64,000 nucleotides of DNA from Azonexus sp. (GTDB taxonomy: Bacteria > Pseudomonadota > Gammaproteobacteria > Burkholderiales > Rhodocyclaceae), in NCBI RefSeq assembly GCF_023150235.1, contig NZ_JAKLLH010000002.1, positions 124,001 to 188,000 on the forward strand. Reading direction: 5' to 3'. Position numbers and translations under genes: made by a program. A model generated the notes under the pieces. The model searched no databases. It saw nothing but the letters and a program-made list of their open reading frames with translations, and was not told the origin of the DNA. Numbering within the stretch: the stretch's first letter is position 1; the number at the start of each line of letters is the position of its first letter. Below are positions 20,299-29,548 of the stretch, in pieces.

Positions 20299-21083
20299 GC
20301 GCGCCGAACGGTCCGTCGATGAGCGAGCGCCGCCAACCGCCGGTGATCGAATTGTGCGGGGTGTACACCCGCTTCGCCGGACGCAGCATCCACCGCGACC
20401 TCAACCTGCGCATCGAGCCGGGACAGATCGTCGGCCTGCTCGGTGAGTCGGGCAGCGGCAAGACCACGCTGCTGCGCGAGATTCTCGGCCTGCACCGGCC
20501 CGACGAAGGCTCGGTGCGCCTGTTCGGCGTCGACCTGGCCGACCCCGATAGCGGCAAGCAGCGGGCGGTACGGCGGCGGTTGGGGATGCTGTTTCAGCAT
20601 GGCGCGCTGTTCTCGGCCTTGACCGCTTTCGAGAATATTGCCTTCCCGCTACGCGAGCTGAAATGTCTCGACGAGGACTGGATCCGCCGCCTGGTCCATC
20701 TCAAGCTGGCGATGGTCGGGCTGGAACCGCTGCATGGGCGGCTGATGCCGGCCGAACTGTCGGGTGGCATGGTCAAGCGCGTGGCATTGGCCCGGGCGCT
20801 GGCGCTGGAGCCGGAGCTGCTGCTGCTCGACGAGCCGACTGCCGGCCTCGACCCCGACCGCAGCCAAAATTTCGTCGAGCTGATTGCGGCGCTACAAAAG
20901 GAGCTCGGGTTGACCGTGCTGATGGTTACCCACGATCTCAATACCCTGGCCGGACTCGCCAGCCATGTCGCCGTACTGGCCGATCATCAGGTTGCGGCCT
21001 TCGGTCGGCAGGCGCAGGTGATGACTTCCGACCATCCTTTCGTTACCGGTTTCTTTGGCGGCGACCGGCGAAAACTGCTCTAA
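20295..21083 (+). CDS. MlaF-like ABC transporter ATPase
   Basis: The cytoplasmic ATPase of the lipid transporter (262 residues) has Walker A GESGSGKTT, Q-loop LGMLFQHGALFSALTAFENI, signature LSGGMVKRVALARAL, Walker B LLLLDEPTAGLDP and switch His in MVTHDL. The LFQHGALFSALTAFENIAFPLRE segment is typical of MlaF/Ttg2A. Start is uncertain: GTG 20295 overlaps the permease stop (GTGA) and is used here, while ATG 20319 gives a 254-residue protein with no clear ribosome-binding site. The MCE gene follows after 9 bases. Confidence 0.9.
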   Translation: MSAPNGPSMSERRQPPVIELCGVYTRFAGRSIHRDLNLRIEPGQIVGLLGESGSGKTTLLREILGLHRPDEGSVRLFGVDLADPDSGKQRAVRRRLGMLFQHGALFSALTAFENIAFPLRELKCLDEDWIRRLVHLKLAMVGLEPLHGRLMPAELSGGMVKRVALARALALEPELLLLDEPTAGLDPDRSQNFVELIAALQKELGLTVLMVTHDLNTLAGLASHVAVLADHQVAAFGRQAQVMTSDHPFVTGFFGGDRRKLL

Positions 21084-21092
21084 TCGCGGCTT

Positions 21093-22019
21093 ATGGAAAA
21101 CAAATCGCATGCCTTCGCCGCCGGCCTGTTCGCCCTGGCCTTCGTCGCCGCGGCGGTGCTCGCGCTGTATTGGCTGGGCGGCGGCAGCCAGGATACGCGC
21201 GAGTACGTAGTGGTCGCCAAGCAGAATGTCAGCGGCCTCAATCCGCAGGCGCAGGTGCGCTATCGCGGCATCCGCGTCGGCAAGGTCAACGACATCCGGC
21301 TCGATCCCGACGATTACAGCAACATCCTGATCTCGATCGAAATCAACGACGACGTGCCCCTGACCAAGGGTACGGTGGCCAAGCTCAATTACCAGGGGGT
21401 GACCGGGCTGGCGCACATCCTGCTGCTGGAAACCGGCAAGAACCCCGAACCGCTGCCGCCGAACGAAGCCGATCCGCCGAAAATCGCGATGATCCCGTCG
21501 CTGATGGAGGAGTTGAGCGAGTCGGGCATGGCGACGCTGAAGCAGGCCCGGCAACTCATGCACAACCTCGGCGATACGCTGGGGGATGCGAACCGCCAGC
21601 ATCTGGCGACGACGCTGCGCAACCTGGCGGCCGCTTCTGAACGCCTGACGCCGACGCTCGAACGGCTGGACGGGACGCTGGCGCGGGTTGCTCGCCTGGC
21701 CGACGAGCGGACCGTTGCCGGGCTCGCCGCGGCGGCGCAGGAGGCCGGGCCACTGCTGGCCGAAACGCGCGGCCTGGTCGGTCGGCTGCAGGCGAGCGGC
21801 GCCCGCTTTGACGCCCTGGTCGGCGAGGCCGACGGCGACGGGGCGGCGGCGCTGCTGCCGCGCCTCAACGAATTGAGCCGCGACGTGGCGCAGACTTCGC
21901 ACCAGTTGAACCGGGTCCTGCGGATCGTCGAAGAAACCCCGCAGGGGCTGATCTTCGGTCCGCCGGCGCTGCCGCCGGGGCCGGGCGAGGCGGGTTTTGT
22001 CGTACCGGGAGGGCGGTGA
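21093..22019 (+). CDS. MCE-domain (MlaD-like) substrate-binding protein
   Basis: The 308-residue protein has one N-terminal transmembrane helix (about residues 8-28) followed by an MCE domain (about 38-117: VSGLNPQAQVRYRGIRVGKV, then GVTGLAHILLLE). In Mla, Pqi and Yeb systems this domain forms periplasmic rings that carry lipid between the membranes. The remaining 190 residues are mostly alpha-helical with heptad-like Leu patterns, as in longer PqiB- or Mce-type proteins, and MlaD itself is shorter (about 180). The transporter is thus closer to the extended MCE type. The stop overlaps the following lipoprotein start. Confidence 0.87.
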   Translation: MENKSHAFAAGLFALAFVAAAVLALYWLGGGSQDTREYVVVAKQNVSGLNPQAQVRYRGIRVGKVNDIRLDPDDYSNILISIEINDDVPLTKGTVAKLNYQGVTGLAHILLLETGKNPEPLPPNEADPPKIAMIPSLMEELSESGMATLKQARQLMHNLGDTLGDANRQHLATTLRNLAAASERLTPTLERLDGTLARVARLADERTVAGLAAAAQEAGPLLAETRGLVGRLQASGARFDALVGEADGDGAAALLPRLNELSRDVAQTSHQLNRVLRIVEETPQGLIFGPPALPPGPGEAGFVVPGGR

Positions 22020-22624
22020 TGCGGATCCTTAAAACTCTCGGCGTCTTGCTGCTTGGCTTGTCTTTACTCGCTAGCTTGGCCGGCTGTCTGACCGGCGGGC
22101 GGCGCGGCGGCGATAGCGCGACGACGGCTTACGATCTCGGTTTGCCGCCGGCCGTTGCCGCCGGCGAAACCGCCTGGCAGCTCGAAGTCCGGGCGCCGGC
22201 CTGGCTCGACGGTAGCGCGATGATCTATCGCCTGGCCTACGCCGATGCCGCGCAGTGGCGTGAATTCAGTCAGGCGCGCTGGGTTGCGCCGCCGGCCGGG
22301 CTGCTCGAACGCCGCCTGCAGCGCCTGCTCGGCTACGGCGCCGCCGGCCAGCGCGGCGGCTGCCTGCTGCGGCTGGAGCTCGACGAGTTCAGCCAGGTGT
22401 TCACCGGTCCGCACCGTAGCCATGCCTTGCTGCAGGTCCGCGCCCGCTGGTTCGATGCCGGGCGCAAGCCGCTGCTGGTCAAAACCTTGCGGATCGAGCA
22501 GGCGGTGCCCGAAGACCGGGCGGCCGATGCCCAAAGCGGTGTCGCGGCGCTGGTCGAGGCGGTCGGCATGCTGGCCGAACAGATCGCAGCGCAGGAAAAA
22601 ACACTGCCGGCAGTCTGTCGCTGA
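22019..22624 (+). CDS. ABC-type transport auxiliary lipoprotein (PqiC-like)
   Basis: The 201-residue product starts with a lipoprotein signal: Lys/Arg n-region, Leu-rich core and lipobox LAGC with Cys23. The mature part resembles the PqiC/ABC_trans_aux family, with the segment WQLEVRAPAWLDGSAMIYRLAYADAAQ, conserved aromatic and RW residues, and QVFTGPHRSHALLQVRARWFD. PqiC-type proteins sit at the outer membrane and complete the lipid bridge. ATG 22019 (TGATG overlap with the MCE gene) was preferred to GTG 22016. It ends the operon; no mlaC or mlaA gene is present here. Confidence 0.8.
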   Translation: MRILKTLGVLLLGLSLLASLAGCLTGGRRGGDSATTAYDLGLPPAVAAGETAWQLEVRAPAWLDGSAMIYRLAYADAAQWREFSQARWVAPPAGLLERRLQRLLGYGAAGQRGGCLLRLELDEFSQVFTGPHRSHALLQVRARWFDAGRKPLLVKTLRIEQAVPEDRAADAQSGVAALVEAVGMLAEQIAAQEKTLPAVCR

Positions 22625-22625
22625 A

Positions 22626-22672
22626 TTTCACGGTCGACCGGCAAATCCGCCGATTTTCGCAGTCGACCGTGG
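22626..22672. repeat. Interspersed GTCGAC palindrome, split copy
   Basis: Two arms, CACGGTCGAC (22629-22638) and GTCGACCGTG (22662-22671), form an inverted repeat around a 23-base centre that contains its own small stem (CGGC with GCCG). Each arm is a partial copy of the palindrome family with core CACGGTCGACCGTG seen elsewhere in the window. It lies between the convergent lipoprotein and TetR genes, so it may serve as a bidirectional terminator. Confidence 0.7.
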
Positions 22673-22714
22673 TCGGTCTCTCTTGCGCTGATTTCGCCGG
22701 CGAGATGGCCAGCC

Positions 22715-23344
22715 TTAGTTGGCGACGATGCGTTGGGCGATTCGCCGTTTGAGTTCGGGCAGGTTGTTGTCGAAAGTGTCGTAGTGCATCAGCGACAAGC
22801 CGAACACGCAGGCGTAAAGCAGCAGGCTGCGGCTCTTGGCATCGGCGGCGCTCATCCCCTTGGCGATGAACAGGCGCTGGGTGCATTCGAGGCGGTAGAG
22901 GTCGACCGCTTCGACCACGGCGGCGGCTTGCGCGTCGTGCCGGGCCCAGTCGCGTACCGCCAGTTCGATCGCCATCCCCTTGCGGTTGGGGTTGGCGCCG
23001 TACACCTCGATCACGTGGTGCAGTTGTTCGACTTCGGCACCGGGCAGGCCGGCGGTGGTTTTTTCGATATCGCGGATGCGGCCTTCGCGCCAGCGTTCGA
23101 GCACTGCGTCGAGCAGGGCCTGGCGGTCGCGGAAATGCCAGTAGAAACTGCCCTTGGTGACGCCGCAGCGCTTGGCCAGCACCTCGATTCGCAGGCCGGC
23201 GATGCCCTCGCTGGCGAGTACGTCGATGGCCGCGTCGACCCAGCTCTCGGGGGCCAGTTGCACGCGCGGTTTGGCGCTGCGCCGGGAACGCACGGCGACA
23301 GAGGGAGATTTTGACGGCGAGACCTTGACAGCTTTCTTTTCCAT
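22715..23344 (-). CDS. TetR/AcrR-family transcriptional regulator
   Basis: This 209-residue regulator has a basic N-terminal tail (residues 1-27) and then a classic TetR helix-turn-helix region (about 34-80), including [20 protein letters not shown] with [16 protein letters not shown]. The C-terminal ligand domain is not diagnostic. It is divergent from etfB, and two tandem palindromes lie between them, the first overlapping its own start codon. This suggests autoregulation and control of the ETF genes. Regulators at such loci often sense acyl-CoA or fatty acids, but that is only inference here. Confidence 0.9.
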   Translation of the reverse strand: MEKKAVKVSPSKSPSVAVRSRRSAKPRVQLAPESWVDAAIDVLASEGIAGLRIEVLAKRCGVTKGSFYWHFRDRQALLDAVLERWREGRIRDIEKTTAGLPGAEVEQLHHVIEVYGANPNRKGMAIELAVRDWARHDAQAAAVVEAVDLYRLECTQRLFIAKGMSAADAKSRSLLLYACVFGLSLMHYDTFDNNLPELKRRIAQRIVAN

Positions 23345-23380
23345 ACGCTACCGTATGCTTTTCCATACGACACAGTATGG
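23342..23380. promoter_or_regulatory. Two tandem palindromic operators between tetR-type gene and etfB
   Basis: Read on the minus strand, the unit CATAC-N6-GTATGGAAAAG occurs twice in direct tandem with a 22-base period. The palindromic halves are 23342-23357 (CATACG with CGTATG, 4-base centre) and 23363-23380 (CCATAC with GTATGG, 6-base centre). The first copy includes the regulator's ATGGAAAAG start. Position, symmetry and duplication fit a TetR-type operator pair; binding is inferred. Confidence 0.75.
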
Positions 23381-23482
23381 TCATTGTGCGGCCCGCCGGA
23401 AAGTCTGTCAAACCCCGGTGGCACGGTCGTTACAGGACTTGACCGGTCGTTCCAATACAACAAGGCTGGAAGGAGCAGGCTC

Positions 23483-24235
23483 ATGAAAATTCTCGTTCCC
23501 GTGAAGCGGGTGGTGGATTACAACGTCAAGGTTCGCGTCAAGGCGGACGGTTCGGGTGTGGATCTGGCGAACGTCAAGATGAGCATGAACCCGTTTGACG
23601 AAATCGCGGTGGAAGAGGCAGTGCGCCTCAAGGAAGCCGGCGTTGCCACCGAAGTGGTGGTGGTGTCCTGCGGCGTTGCCGCTTGCCAGGAAACCCTGCG
23701 CACGGCGATGGCGATCGGTGCCGACCGCGGCATTCTCGTCGATTGCGGCGATGTCGACCTGCAACCGCTGGCCGTGGCCAAGCTGCTCAAGGCCGTCTGC
23801 GCCAAGGAAGCACCGCAACTGGTGATCTGCGGCAAGCAGGCGATCGACGACGACGCCAACCAGGTCGGCCAGATGCTGGCCGCGTTGCAAGGCTGGCCGC
23901 AAGCCACCTTCGCCTCCAAGGTCGTGTTGAACGGCAATAGCGCCCAAGTCACCCGCGAAATCGACGGCGGCCTGGAAACCCTGGAAATCAGCCTGCCGGC
24001 CGTGGTCTCGACCGACCTGCGCCTCAACGAGCCGCGCTACGCGACCCTGCCCAACATCATGAAGGCCAAGAAAAAGCCGCTGGACACCGTCAAGCCCGCC
24101 GACCTCGGCGTTGACGTCGCGCCGCGCCTGACCACGCTGAAAGTCGCCGAGCCGGCCAAGCGCTCCGCTGGCGTCAAGGTGGCTGACGTTGCCGAACTCG
24201 TCAGCAAGCTCAAGAACGAAGCCAAAGTGATCTAA
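23483..24235 (+). CDS. etfB: Electron transfer flavoprotein beta subunit
   Basis: EtfB pairs with EtfA to form the soluble flavoprotein that accepts electrons from acyl-CoA and other dehydrogenases; the beta subunit binds AMP. The 250-residue product has the usual start [20 protein letters not shown] and the conserved [17 protein letters not shown]. The family signature [25 protein letters not shown] follows in two blocks. ATG 23483 has GGAAGGAG just upstream, and the longer open frame has no such site. It begins an etfB-etfA-ETF:QO operon controlled, by position, by the divergent TetR regulator. Confidence 0.97.
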   Translation: MKILVPVKRVVDYNVKVRVKADGSGVDLANVKMSMNPFDEIAVEEAVRLKEAGVATEVVVVSCGVAACQETLRTAMAIGADRGILVDCGDVDLQPLAVAKLLKAVCAKEAPQLVICGKQAIDDDANQVGQMLAALQGWPQATFASKVVLNGNSAQVTREIDGGLETLEISLPAVVSTDLRLNEPRYATLPNIMKAKKKPLDTVKPADLGVDVAPRLTTLKVAEPAKRSAGVKVADVAELVSKLKNEAKVI

Positions 24236-24247
24236 GGGGACGCCACC

Positions 24248-25189
24248 ATGACCATTCTCGCTAAAGTATTAGTACTGGCCGAACACGACAACGCCAGCCT
24301 CAAGGCCGCGACCCTGAACACCGTTGCCGCCGCCCAGAAAATCGGTGGCGACATCCACGTGCTGGTTGCCGGTGCCAACTGCGCCGCCGCCGCCCAGCAA
24401 GCCGCCGCGCTCACCGGTGTCGCCGCCGTCAAGGTCGCCGATGCCGCGCAATACGCCGACCAGACCGCTGAAAACCTGACCGCGCTGGTCGTCGCCAACG
24501 CCGCCGGCTACAGCCACATCCTGGCCCCGGCCACCACCTTCGGCAAGAACGTCGCCCCGCGTATCGCCGCGCTGCTCGACGTCGCCCAGATCTCCGAAAT
24601 CGTCGGCGTCGAAGCCGCCGATACCTTCGTCCGCCCGATCTACGCCGGCAACGCGCTGGCCACGGTCAAGAGCGCCGACGCGGTCAAGGTGATCACCGTC
24701 CGTACCACCGCCTTCGACGCCGTTGCCAGCGGTGGCACTGCCGCCGTTGACGCCCTGGGCGCCGCCGCCGACACCGCGCAGAGCAAGCTGCTCGGCCGCG
24801 AACTGACCAAGTCCGAGCGTCCCGAACTGGGTGCCGCCAAGATCATCGTTTCCGGTGGTCGTGGTCTGGGCAGCGGCGAGAACTACCACAAGCTGCTCGA
24901 ACCGCTCGCCGACAAGCTCGGCGCCGCCCTCGGCGCCAGCCGTGCCGCCGTCGACGCCGGCTTCGTTCCGAACGACTACCAGGTCGGCCAGACCGGCAAG
25001 ATCGTCGCGCCGCAGGTCTATATCGCCGTCGGCATCTCCGGCGCAATCCAGCACCTGGCCGGGATGAAGGATTCCAAGGTGATCGTCGCGATCAACAAGG
25101 ACCCGGAAGCGCCGATCTTCCAGATCGCCGACTACGGTCTGGTCGCCGACCTGTTTGAAGCCGTGCCGCAACTGGCGGCGGCCGTTTAA
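24248..25189 (+). CDS. etfA: Electron transfer flavoprotein alpha subunit
   Basis: EtfA binds FAD and completes the ETF heterodimer. The 313-residue product has an N-terminal Ala-rich Rossmann-like domain and the C-terminal FAD domain with the signature [20 protein letters not shown] and [20 protein letters not shown]. Then come [20 protein letters not shown] and [20 protein letters not shown]. It starts 12 bases after etfB with GGGGACGCCACC upstream. GC content is notably high, and almost every third position is G or C. Confidence 0.97.
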   Translation: MTILAKVLVLAEHDNASLKAATLNTVAAAQKIGGDIHVLVAGANCAAAAQQAAALTGVAAVKVADAAQYADQTAENLTALVVANAAGYSHILAPATTFGKNVAPRIAALLDVAQISEIVGVEAADTFVRPIYAGNALATVKSADAVKVITVRTTAFDAVASGGTAAVDALGAAADTAQSKLLGRELTKSERPELGAAKIIVSGGRGLGSGENYHKLLEPLADKLGAALGASRAAVDAGFVPNDYQVGQTGKIVAPQVYIAVGISGAIQHLAGMKDSKVIVAINKDPEAPIFQIADYGLVADLFEAVPQLAAAV

Positions 25190-25202
25190 GCCAGGAACCG
25201 CC

Positions 25203-26840
25203 ATGCGTACTGATCGCGATGCGATGGAATACGACGTCGTGATCGTCGGTGGCGGCCCTTCGGGGCTCGCCGCCGCGATCCGCGTCAAGCAGCTGGCTGC
25301 AGAGGCCGGCCGCGAAGTCTCGGTGTGTCTGCTGGAAAAGGGCTCCGAAGTCGGTGCCCACATCCTGTCCGGCGCCGTGCTCGAACCGCGTGCGCTGGCC
25401 GAGCTCTTCCCCGACTGGCAGGAACGCGGTGCGCCGCTGAACACGCCGGCCGGAGAAGACCGCCTGCTCTATCTCAGCGAAGGCGGCTCGTTCAAGCTGC
25501 CGACGCCGCCGCAGATGAGCAATCACGGTAACTACATCATCAGCCTCGGCAACCTCTGCCGTTGGTTGGGCGAGCAGGCCGAAGCCCTCGGCGTCGAAAT
25601 CTATCCTGGCTTCGCCGCCGCCGAAGTCCTCTACCACGAGGACGGTTCGGTCAAGGGCGTGGCCACCGGCGACATGGGCGTGGGCAAGGACGGGCAACCG
25701 TCGCACAGTTTCCAGCCGGGGATGGAGTTGCACGCCCGGCAGACGATTTTTGCCGAAGGCTGCCGTGGTTCGCTGACCAAGGAGCTGTGGGCCAAATTCA
25801 ATCTGCGCGAAGGCGTCGATCCGCAAACCTACGGCATCGGCATCAAGGAACTGTGGGAAATCGACCCGGCCAAGCATCAGCCCGGCCTGATCGTGCACAC
25901 CGTCGGCTGGCCGCTGCAAAGCGACACCTACGGCGGCTCCTTCCTCTATCACCTGGAAAACAACCTGGTCGCGGTCGGGATGGTGGTCGGTCTCGATTAC
26001 CAGAACCCCTGGCTGTCGCCCTACGAGGAATTCCAGCGTTACAAGACGCATCCGTCGATTCGCGGCTTTTTCGAAGGTGCACGCCGGATTTCCTACGGCG
26101 CCCGTGCGCTGTCCGAAGGCGGTTACCAGTCGATCCCCAAGCTGACCTTCCCGGGCGGCCTGCTGGTCGGCGACACCGCCGGCTTCCTCAACGTGCCCAA
26201 GATCAAGGGTACGCATATGGCGATGAAGTCGGGCATGGTCGCGGCCGAAGCCGTCTTTGCTCACCTGGCCGTCGACAATGCCGGCAGCGAAGCGACGGCC
26301 TACGGCGAGCAGATCAAGCAAAGCTGGCTGTGGGACGAGCTGTACCGCGTGCGCAACATCCGCCCGGCCTTCAAGTGGGGCTTGTGGGGGGCGCTGGCCT
26401 ACGGCGCGATCGATACCTACGTCTTTGGCGGCAAGGCACCGTGGACCCTGCATCATCACGAGGATCACACCCAGCTCGGCGACAAGAACAGTCATCCGAA
26501 GATCGACTACCCCAAGCCGGACGGCAAGCTGACCTTTGACCGCCTGTCGTCAGTGTTCCTGTCGGCGACCAACCACGAGGAAAACCAGCCCAGCCATTTG
26601 CGGCTCAAGGACGAGTCGGTGCCGATCAGCGTGAACTATGCTCGCTTCGGCGCACCGGAAACCCGTTATTGCCCGGCCGGGGTTTATGAAATCCTCGGCG
26701 AGGAAGAAGGCCAGCCGCGCTTGCAGATCAATGCCCAGAACTGCTTGCACTGCAAGACCTGCGACATCAAGGACCCGACCCAGAACATCATGTGGACGGT
26801 GCCTGAAGGTGGCGGCGGTCCGAACTATCCGAACATGTAA
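25203..26840 (+). CDS. Electron transfer flavoprotein-ubiquinone oxidoreductase
   Basis: ETF:QO moves electrons from reduced ETF to quinone at the membrane surface. The 545-residue product has an N-terminal FAD-binding motif [16 protein letters not shown] (about residues 12-27) and a middle domain with [22 protein letters not shown]. The C-terminal [4Fe-4S] ligands are Cys490, Cys514, Cys517 and Cys520 (CLHCKTC), with the family ending [13 protein letters not shown] 25203 is 13 bases after etfA and was chosen over a longer start inside etfA. It would feed fatty-acid and amino-acid oxidation electrons to the respiratory chain. Confidence 0.96.
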   Translation: MRTDRDAMEYDVVIVGGGPSGLAAAIRVKQLAAEAGREVSVCLLEKGSEVGAHILSGAVLEPRALAELFPDWQERGAPLNTPAGEDRLLYLSEGGSFKLPTPPQMSNHGNYIISLGNLCRWLGEQAEALGVEIYPGFAAAEVLYHEDGSVKGVATGDMGVGKDGQPSHSFQPGMELHARQTIFAEGCRGSLTKELWAKFNLREGVDPQTYGIGIKELWEIDPAKHQPGLIVHTVGWPLQSDTYGGSFLYHLENNLVAVGMVVGLDYQNPWLSPYEEFQRYKTHPSIRGFFEGARRISYGARALSEGGYQSIPKLTFPGGLLVGDTAGFLNVPKIKGTHMAMKSGMVAAEAVFAHLAVDNAGSEATAYGEQIKQSWLWDELYRVRNIRPAFKWGLWGALAYGAIDTYVFGGKAPWTLHHHEDHTQLGDKNSHPKIDYPKPDGKLTFDRLSSVFLSATNHEENQPSHLRLKDESVPISVNYARFGAPETRYCPAGVYEILGEEEGQPRLQINAQNCLHCKTCDIKDPTQNIMWTVPEGGGGPNYPNM

Positions 26841-26852
26841 ACGAATAGCGCG

Positions 26853-27101
26853 ATGAAGCCAGCTCCTGCTCCGGTGGTCCGCCTGCTCCCGCGTCTGGCA
26901 TTGCGGCGCTCGCTCGTCGCCCTGCTGGCCGGCACGCTCCTGGCGGTACTGGCCCTGCTGCTCGGCGGGCTCGCCGACCTGTGGCAGATGTCGGTCCTGG
27001 GTCTTGGCGTGCGCTTGCAGGCACTAGCCTTCGTCGCGGCAATCTTTGTCATCCTGGTCGTGGTGCTCGGCAGCAATGCCGACGCTTCCTTGCAACGATG
27101 A
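26853..27101 (+). CDS. Small two-helix membrane protein, unknown function
   Basis: This 82-residue reading frame starts 12 bases after the ETF:QO stop and encodes a basic N-terminus followed by two hydrophobic segments (about residues 20-42 and 50-72) and a short polar tail. No family was recognised. Codon use is GC-rich like its neighbours, and its position as last gene before a terminator supports reality, but there is no strong ribosome-binding site. It could also be a chance frame in GC-rich sequence. Confidence 0.5.
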   Translation: MKPAPAPVVRLLPRLALRRSLVALLAGTLLAVLALLLGGLADLWQMSVLGLGVRLQALAFVAAIFVILVVVLGSNADASLQR

Positions 27102-27191
27102 GCGGCTTTGGCCTCCGGGCCGGGTTGTTTGTCGAAACGACCACTCTGCGGGAGAGATAACGGGAGAACAGCAACCGTCATCTCTTTTTTA

Positions 27192-27217
27192 CGGGGCCTT
27201 CGGGCCCCGCTTTTTTT
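27192..27217. terminator. Intrinsic terminator (probably bidirectional) after the etf operon
   Basis: CGGGGCC (27192-27198) pairs with GGCCCCG (27203-27209) around a 4-base loop and is followed by seven T. A run of T also precedes it on the plus strand without matching A runs, so the plus direction is favoured. It separates the etf operon from the diguanylate cyclase gene. Confidence 0.8.
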
Positions 27218-27327
27218 GTTTGTGATTTTTGCCACTTGCAATGGGCATGCTGCGTCTGGCATATTGCCGCCTTGTTCAATTTTGTCCGTAGCCTCTGGCG
27301 GCGGATTTCTTGCAGCGGAAATTCCTC

Positions 27328-28404
27328 ATGGAACATCAAACCAGTCGTTTGCCGGGCCTGTTGGGAAAACTCGGGCAGATGACGTCGATTCGCGATACCG
27401 AGTTGCTGGAGCAGAGTCTGCTGCGCACCCTGGGGCCGCTGCTGGGAGTGTTGGATACCTCGCTCTATCGCGTCGATGAACGCTATGGTTTTACCCGCGC
27501 CACTTATTGCCACCGCTCCAAGGTGCTTGAAGGCGCGGCCGTCGAGCGCGTGGTCGAGCGGATCGAGCAGGTGCTGAACCCCGGCCATATCGATGCTGAC
27601 GTCCTGGCCGTCACCGATAACGTCCGGCTGCTCGCCAAGCCCTGTACCAAGCGCCTGGCCAAAGGGGCGGCGAGTGAATTCCTGATCGCCTATCCTCTGT
27701 TCGCCGCCAACGAGATCGTCGGCTTCTTCGTCTTCCTGCGCGACCGCGAGGTCTCCCCCAGCGAAGACACCATGATTCGCGGCGTGCTCGAGGTGTTCTC
27801 GAACTACTATGCCCTGCTCGATGTCAGCCAGCGTGATCGCCTGACCGGCTTGCTCAACCGCCAGGCGCTGGAATCGAGTTTCGAGCGCATCTGGGCCGCT
27901 CTCGAGCGCCACGGAATCCATCTGCCCGACGATGGCGAGCGTCGCACGCCGCCATCCAACAATTACTGGCTGGCGGTGATCGATATCGACCGCTTCAAGA
28001 GTATCAACGATACCTATGGCCACATGGTCGGCGACGAAATCCTGCTGCTGGCATCGCGCCTGATGGAAAACACCTTTCGTTCCAACGACCTGCTTTACCG
28101 TTATGGCGGCGAGGAATTCGTGGCGATCATCACCGCCGAGAACGATGCGATTGCACACAATGTCTTCGAGCGCGTGCGGCTTGCCGTCGAAGCGCACTCC
28201 TTTCCCCGGGTCGAGACCCTGACCATCAGCATCGGCTATGCCCAGGTATCGGCCGAGGTGCTGCCGGTGGAGGTCTTGAGCCGGGCCGACCGCTGTCTTT
28301 ACCAGGCCAAGCAGGACGGACGCAACCGTATCTACGAATACGGTCAACTGCTGCGGGCGGGCATTTTCCAGGAAGTCGTCTGCGCCGAGCCCGAGTTCTT
28401 CTGA
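27328..28404 (+). CDS. Diguanylate cyclase (GGDEF domain) with GAF-like N-terminus
   Basis: The 358-residue soluble protein makes cyclic di-GMP from two GTP. Residues about 15-165 look like a GAF-type sensory domain, with no membrane helices. The GGDEF domain (about 180-345) shows DRLTGLLNRQAL, the metal-binding IDIDRFKSINDTYGH and the active-site GGEEF at 260-264. The inhibitory RxxD motif is present (Arg251-Asp254), so feedback inhibition is expected. ATG 27328 was preferred to TTG 27310. The ligand of the N-terminal domain is unknown. No partner gene is adjacent. Confidence 0.92.
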   Translation: MEHQTSRLPGLLGKLGQMTSIRDTELLEQSLLRTLGPLLGVLDTSLYRVDERYGFTRATYCHRSKVLEGAAVERVVERIEQVLNPGHIDADVLAVTDNVRLLAKPCTKRLAKGAASEFLIAYPLFAANEIVGFFVFLRDREVSPSEDTMIRGVLEVFSNYYALLDVSQRDRLTGLLNRQALESSFERIWAALERHGIHLPDDGERRTPPSNNYWLAVIDIDRFKSINDTYGHMVGDEILLLASRLMENTFRSNDLLYRYGGEEFVAIITAENDAIAHNVFERVRLAVEAHSFPRVETLTISIGYAQVSAEVLPVEVLSRADRCLYQAKQDGRNRIYEYGQLLRAGIFQEVVCAEPEFF

Positions 28405-28440
28405 GCGCCGCCCGGCGGCACTCAGAAGAAGGGACTCGTC

Positions 28441-28695
28441 TCAGTCCTTTTCCGGCAGGACGATATTGACTTCCAGGACCTCGTAACGGTCCTGTTTTTC
28501 CAGCGATACGCGGATGTCGTTCTGGTCGATCTTGACGTATTTCGAGATGACCGCGATCAGTTCGCGCTGCAATTGCGGCAGAAAGGTTGCGCTGCCGCCG
28601 CCGTCACGCTCGTGCGCGATGATCAGTTGCAGGCGCTCCTTCGCCACCTGGGCGGATTTCGGCTTGTTGCCGAAGAGCAGGGAGAGCAGGGACAT
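28441..28695 (-). CDS. minE: Cell division topological specificity factor MinE
   Basis: MinE drives the pole-to-pole oscillation of MinCD by stimulating MinD ATPase, so that the Z-ring forms at midcell. The 84-residue product has the N-terminal membrane-targeting [11 protein letters not shown], the MinD-contact segment [15 protein letters not shown] and the dimerising topological-specificity domain. It ends the minC-minD-minE operon, one base after minD. The next gene on the other side is convergent (diguanylate cyclase). Confidence 0.96.
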   Translation of the reverse strand: MSLLSLLFGNKPKSAQVAKERLQLIIAHERDGGGSATFLPQLQRELIAVISKYVKIDQNDIRVSLEKQDRYEVLEVNIVLPEKD

Positions 28696-28696
28696 C

Positions 28697-29512
28697 TTAC
28701 TTGCCTCCGAACAGGCGCTTCAGCAGACCCGGCTTGACGTAGTCGACAAAGCGCAGCGGTCGGCTCTCGCCGAGGAAGCGGGCGATCACGTCCTGATAGG
28801 CGTCGGCGGCTTCGCTTTCCTTCTGGTGGATGACCGGGGTGCCCTGGTTCGAGGCTTGCAACACTTCCTCGGACTCGGGGATGACGCCGATGATCTCGAC
28901 CCGCAGGATTTCCTGGATGTCCTTGTACGACAGCATTTCGCCGGCTTCGACGCGGCCCGGGTTGTAGCGGGTGATCAGCAGGTGTTCCTTGACCGGTTCG
29001 CGGCCTTCGAGGGCGCGCCGCGACTTGGCCTGGAGGATGCCGAGGATGCGGTCGGAGTCGCGTACCGACGAGACCTCCGGATTGGTCACGACAATCGCTT
29101 CGTCGGCGAAGGTCAGCGCCATCACCGCGCCGTGCTCGATGCCGGCCGGCGAGTCGCAGATCACGTAGTCGAAGGCCATGTGTTCGAGTTCCTTGAGGAC
29201 TTTCTCGACCCCGGCTTCGGTCAGCGCATCCTTGTCGCGGGTTTGCGAGGCCGGCAGCACGAACAGGTTGTCGCAGTGCTTGTCCTTGATCATCGCCTGG
29301 GTCAGCGTCGCTTCGCCGTTGATCACGTTGATCAGGTCATAGACCACGCGGCGTTCACAGCCCATGATCAGGTCGAGGTTGCGCAGGCCGACGTCGAAGT
29401 CGATCACGGCCGTCTTGAAACCGCGCAGGGCGAGGCCGGAAGAGAAGCTGGCGCTGGTGGTGGTCTTGCCGACGCCACCCTTGCCGGAGGTCACGGTAAT
29501 GATGCGGGTCAC
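28697..29512 (-). CDS. minD: Septum site-determining ATPase MinD
   Basis: MinD is a membrane-associated ATPase that recruits MinC and is displaced by MinE. The 271-residue product carries the deviant Walker A motif GKGGVGKTT (residues 10-18) and the switch segment [26 protein letters not shown] follows, and the C-terminal amphipathic membrane helix reads [17 protein letters not shown]. It lies 36 bases after minC and one base before minE in the standard order. Confidence 0.97.
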   Translation of the reverse strand: MTRIITVTSGKGGVGKTTTSASFSSGLALRGFKTAVIDFDVGLRNLDLIMGCERRVVYDLINVINGEATLTQAMIKDKHCDNLFVLPASQTRDKDALTEAGVEKVLKELEHMAFDYVICDSPAGIEHGAVMALTFADEAIVVTNPEVSSVRDSDRILGILQAKSRRALEGREPVKEHLLITRYNPGRVEAGEMLSYKDIQEILRVEIIGVIPESEEVLQASNQGTPVIHQKESEAADAYQDVIARFLGESRPLRFVDYVKPGLLKRLFGGK

Positions 29513-29548
29513 TTTAAGTTCTCGCTGGGATATGTGAATAGAGGGAGT

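Noticed and set aside
28405-28440. Short GCCGCC/GGCGGC hairpin between the diguanylate cyclase and minE genes
   Set aside because: The stem has almost no loop and no T run, so a terminator call is not supported.
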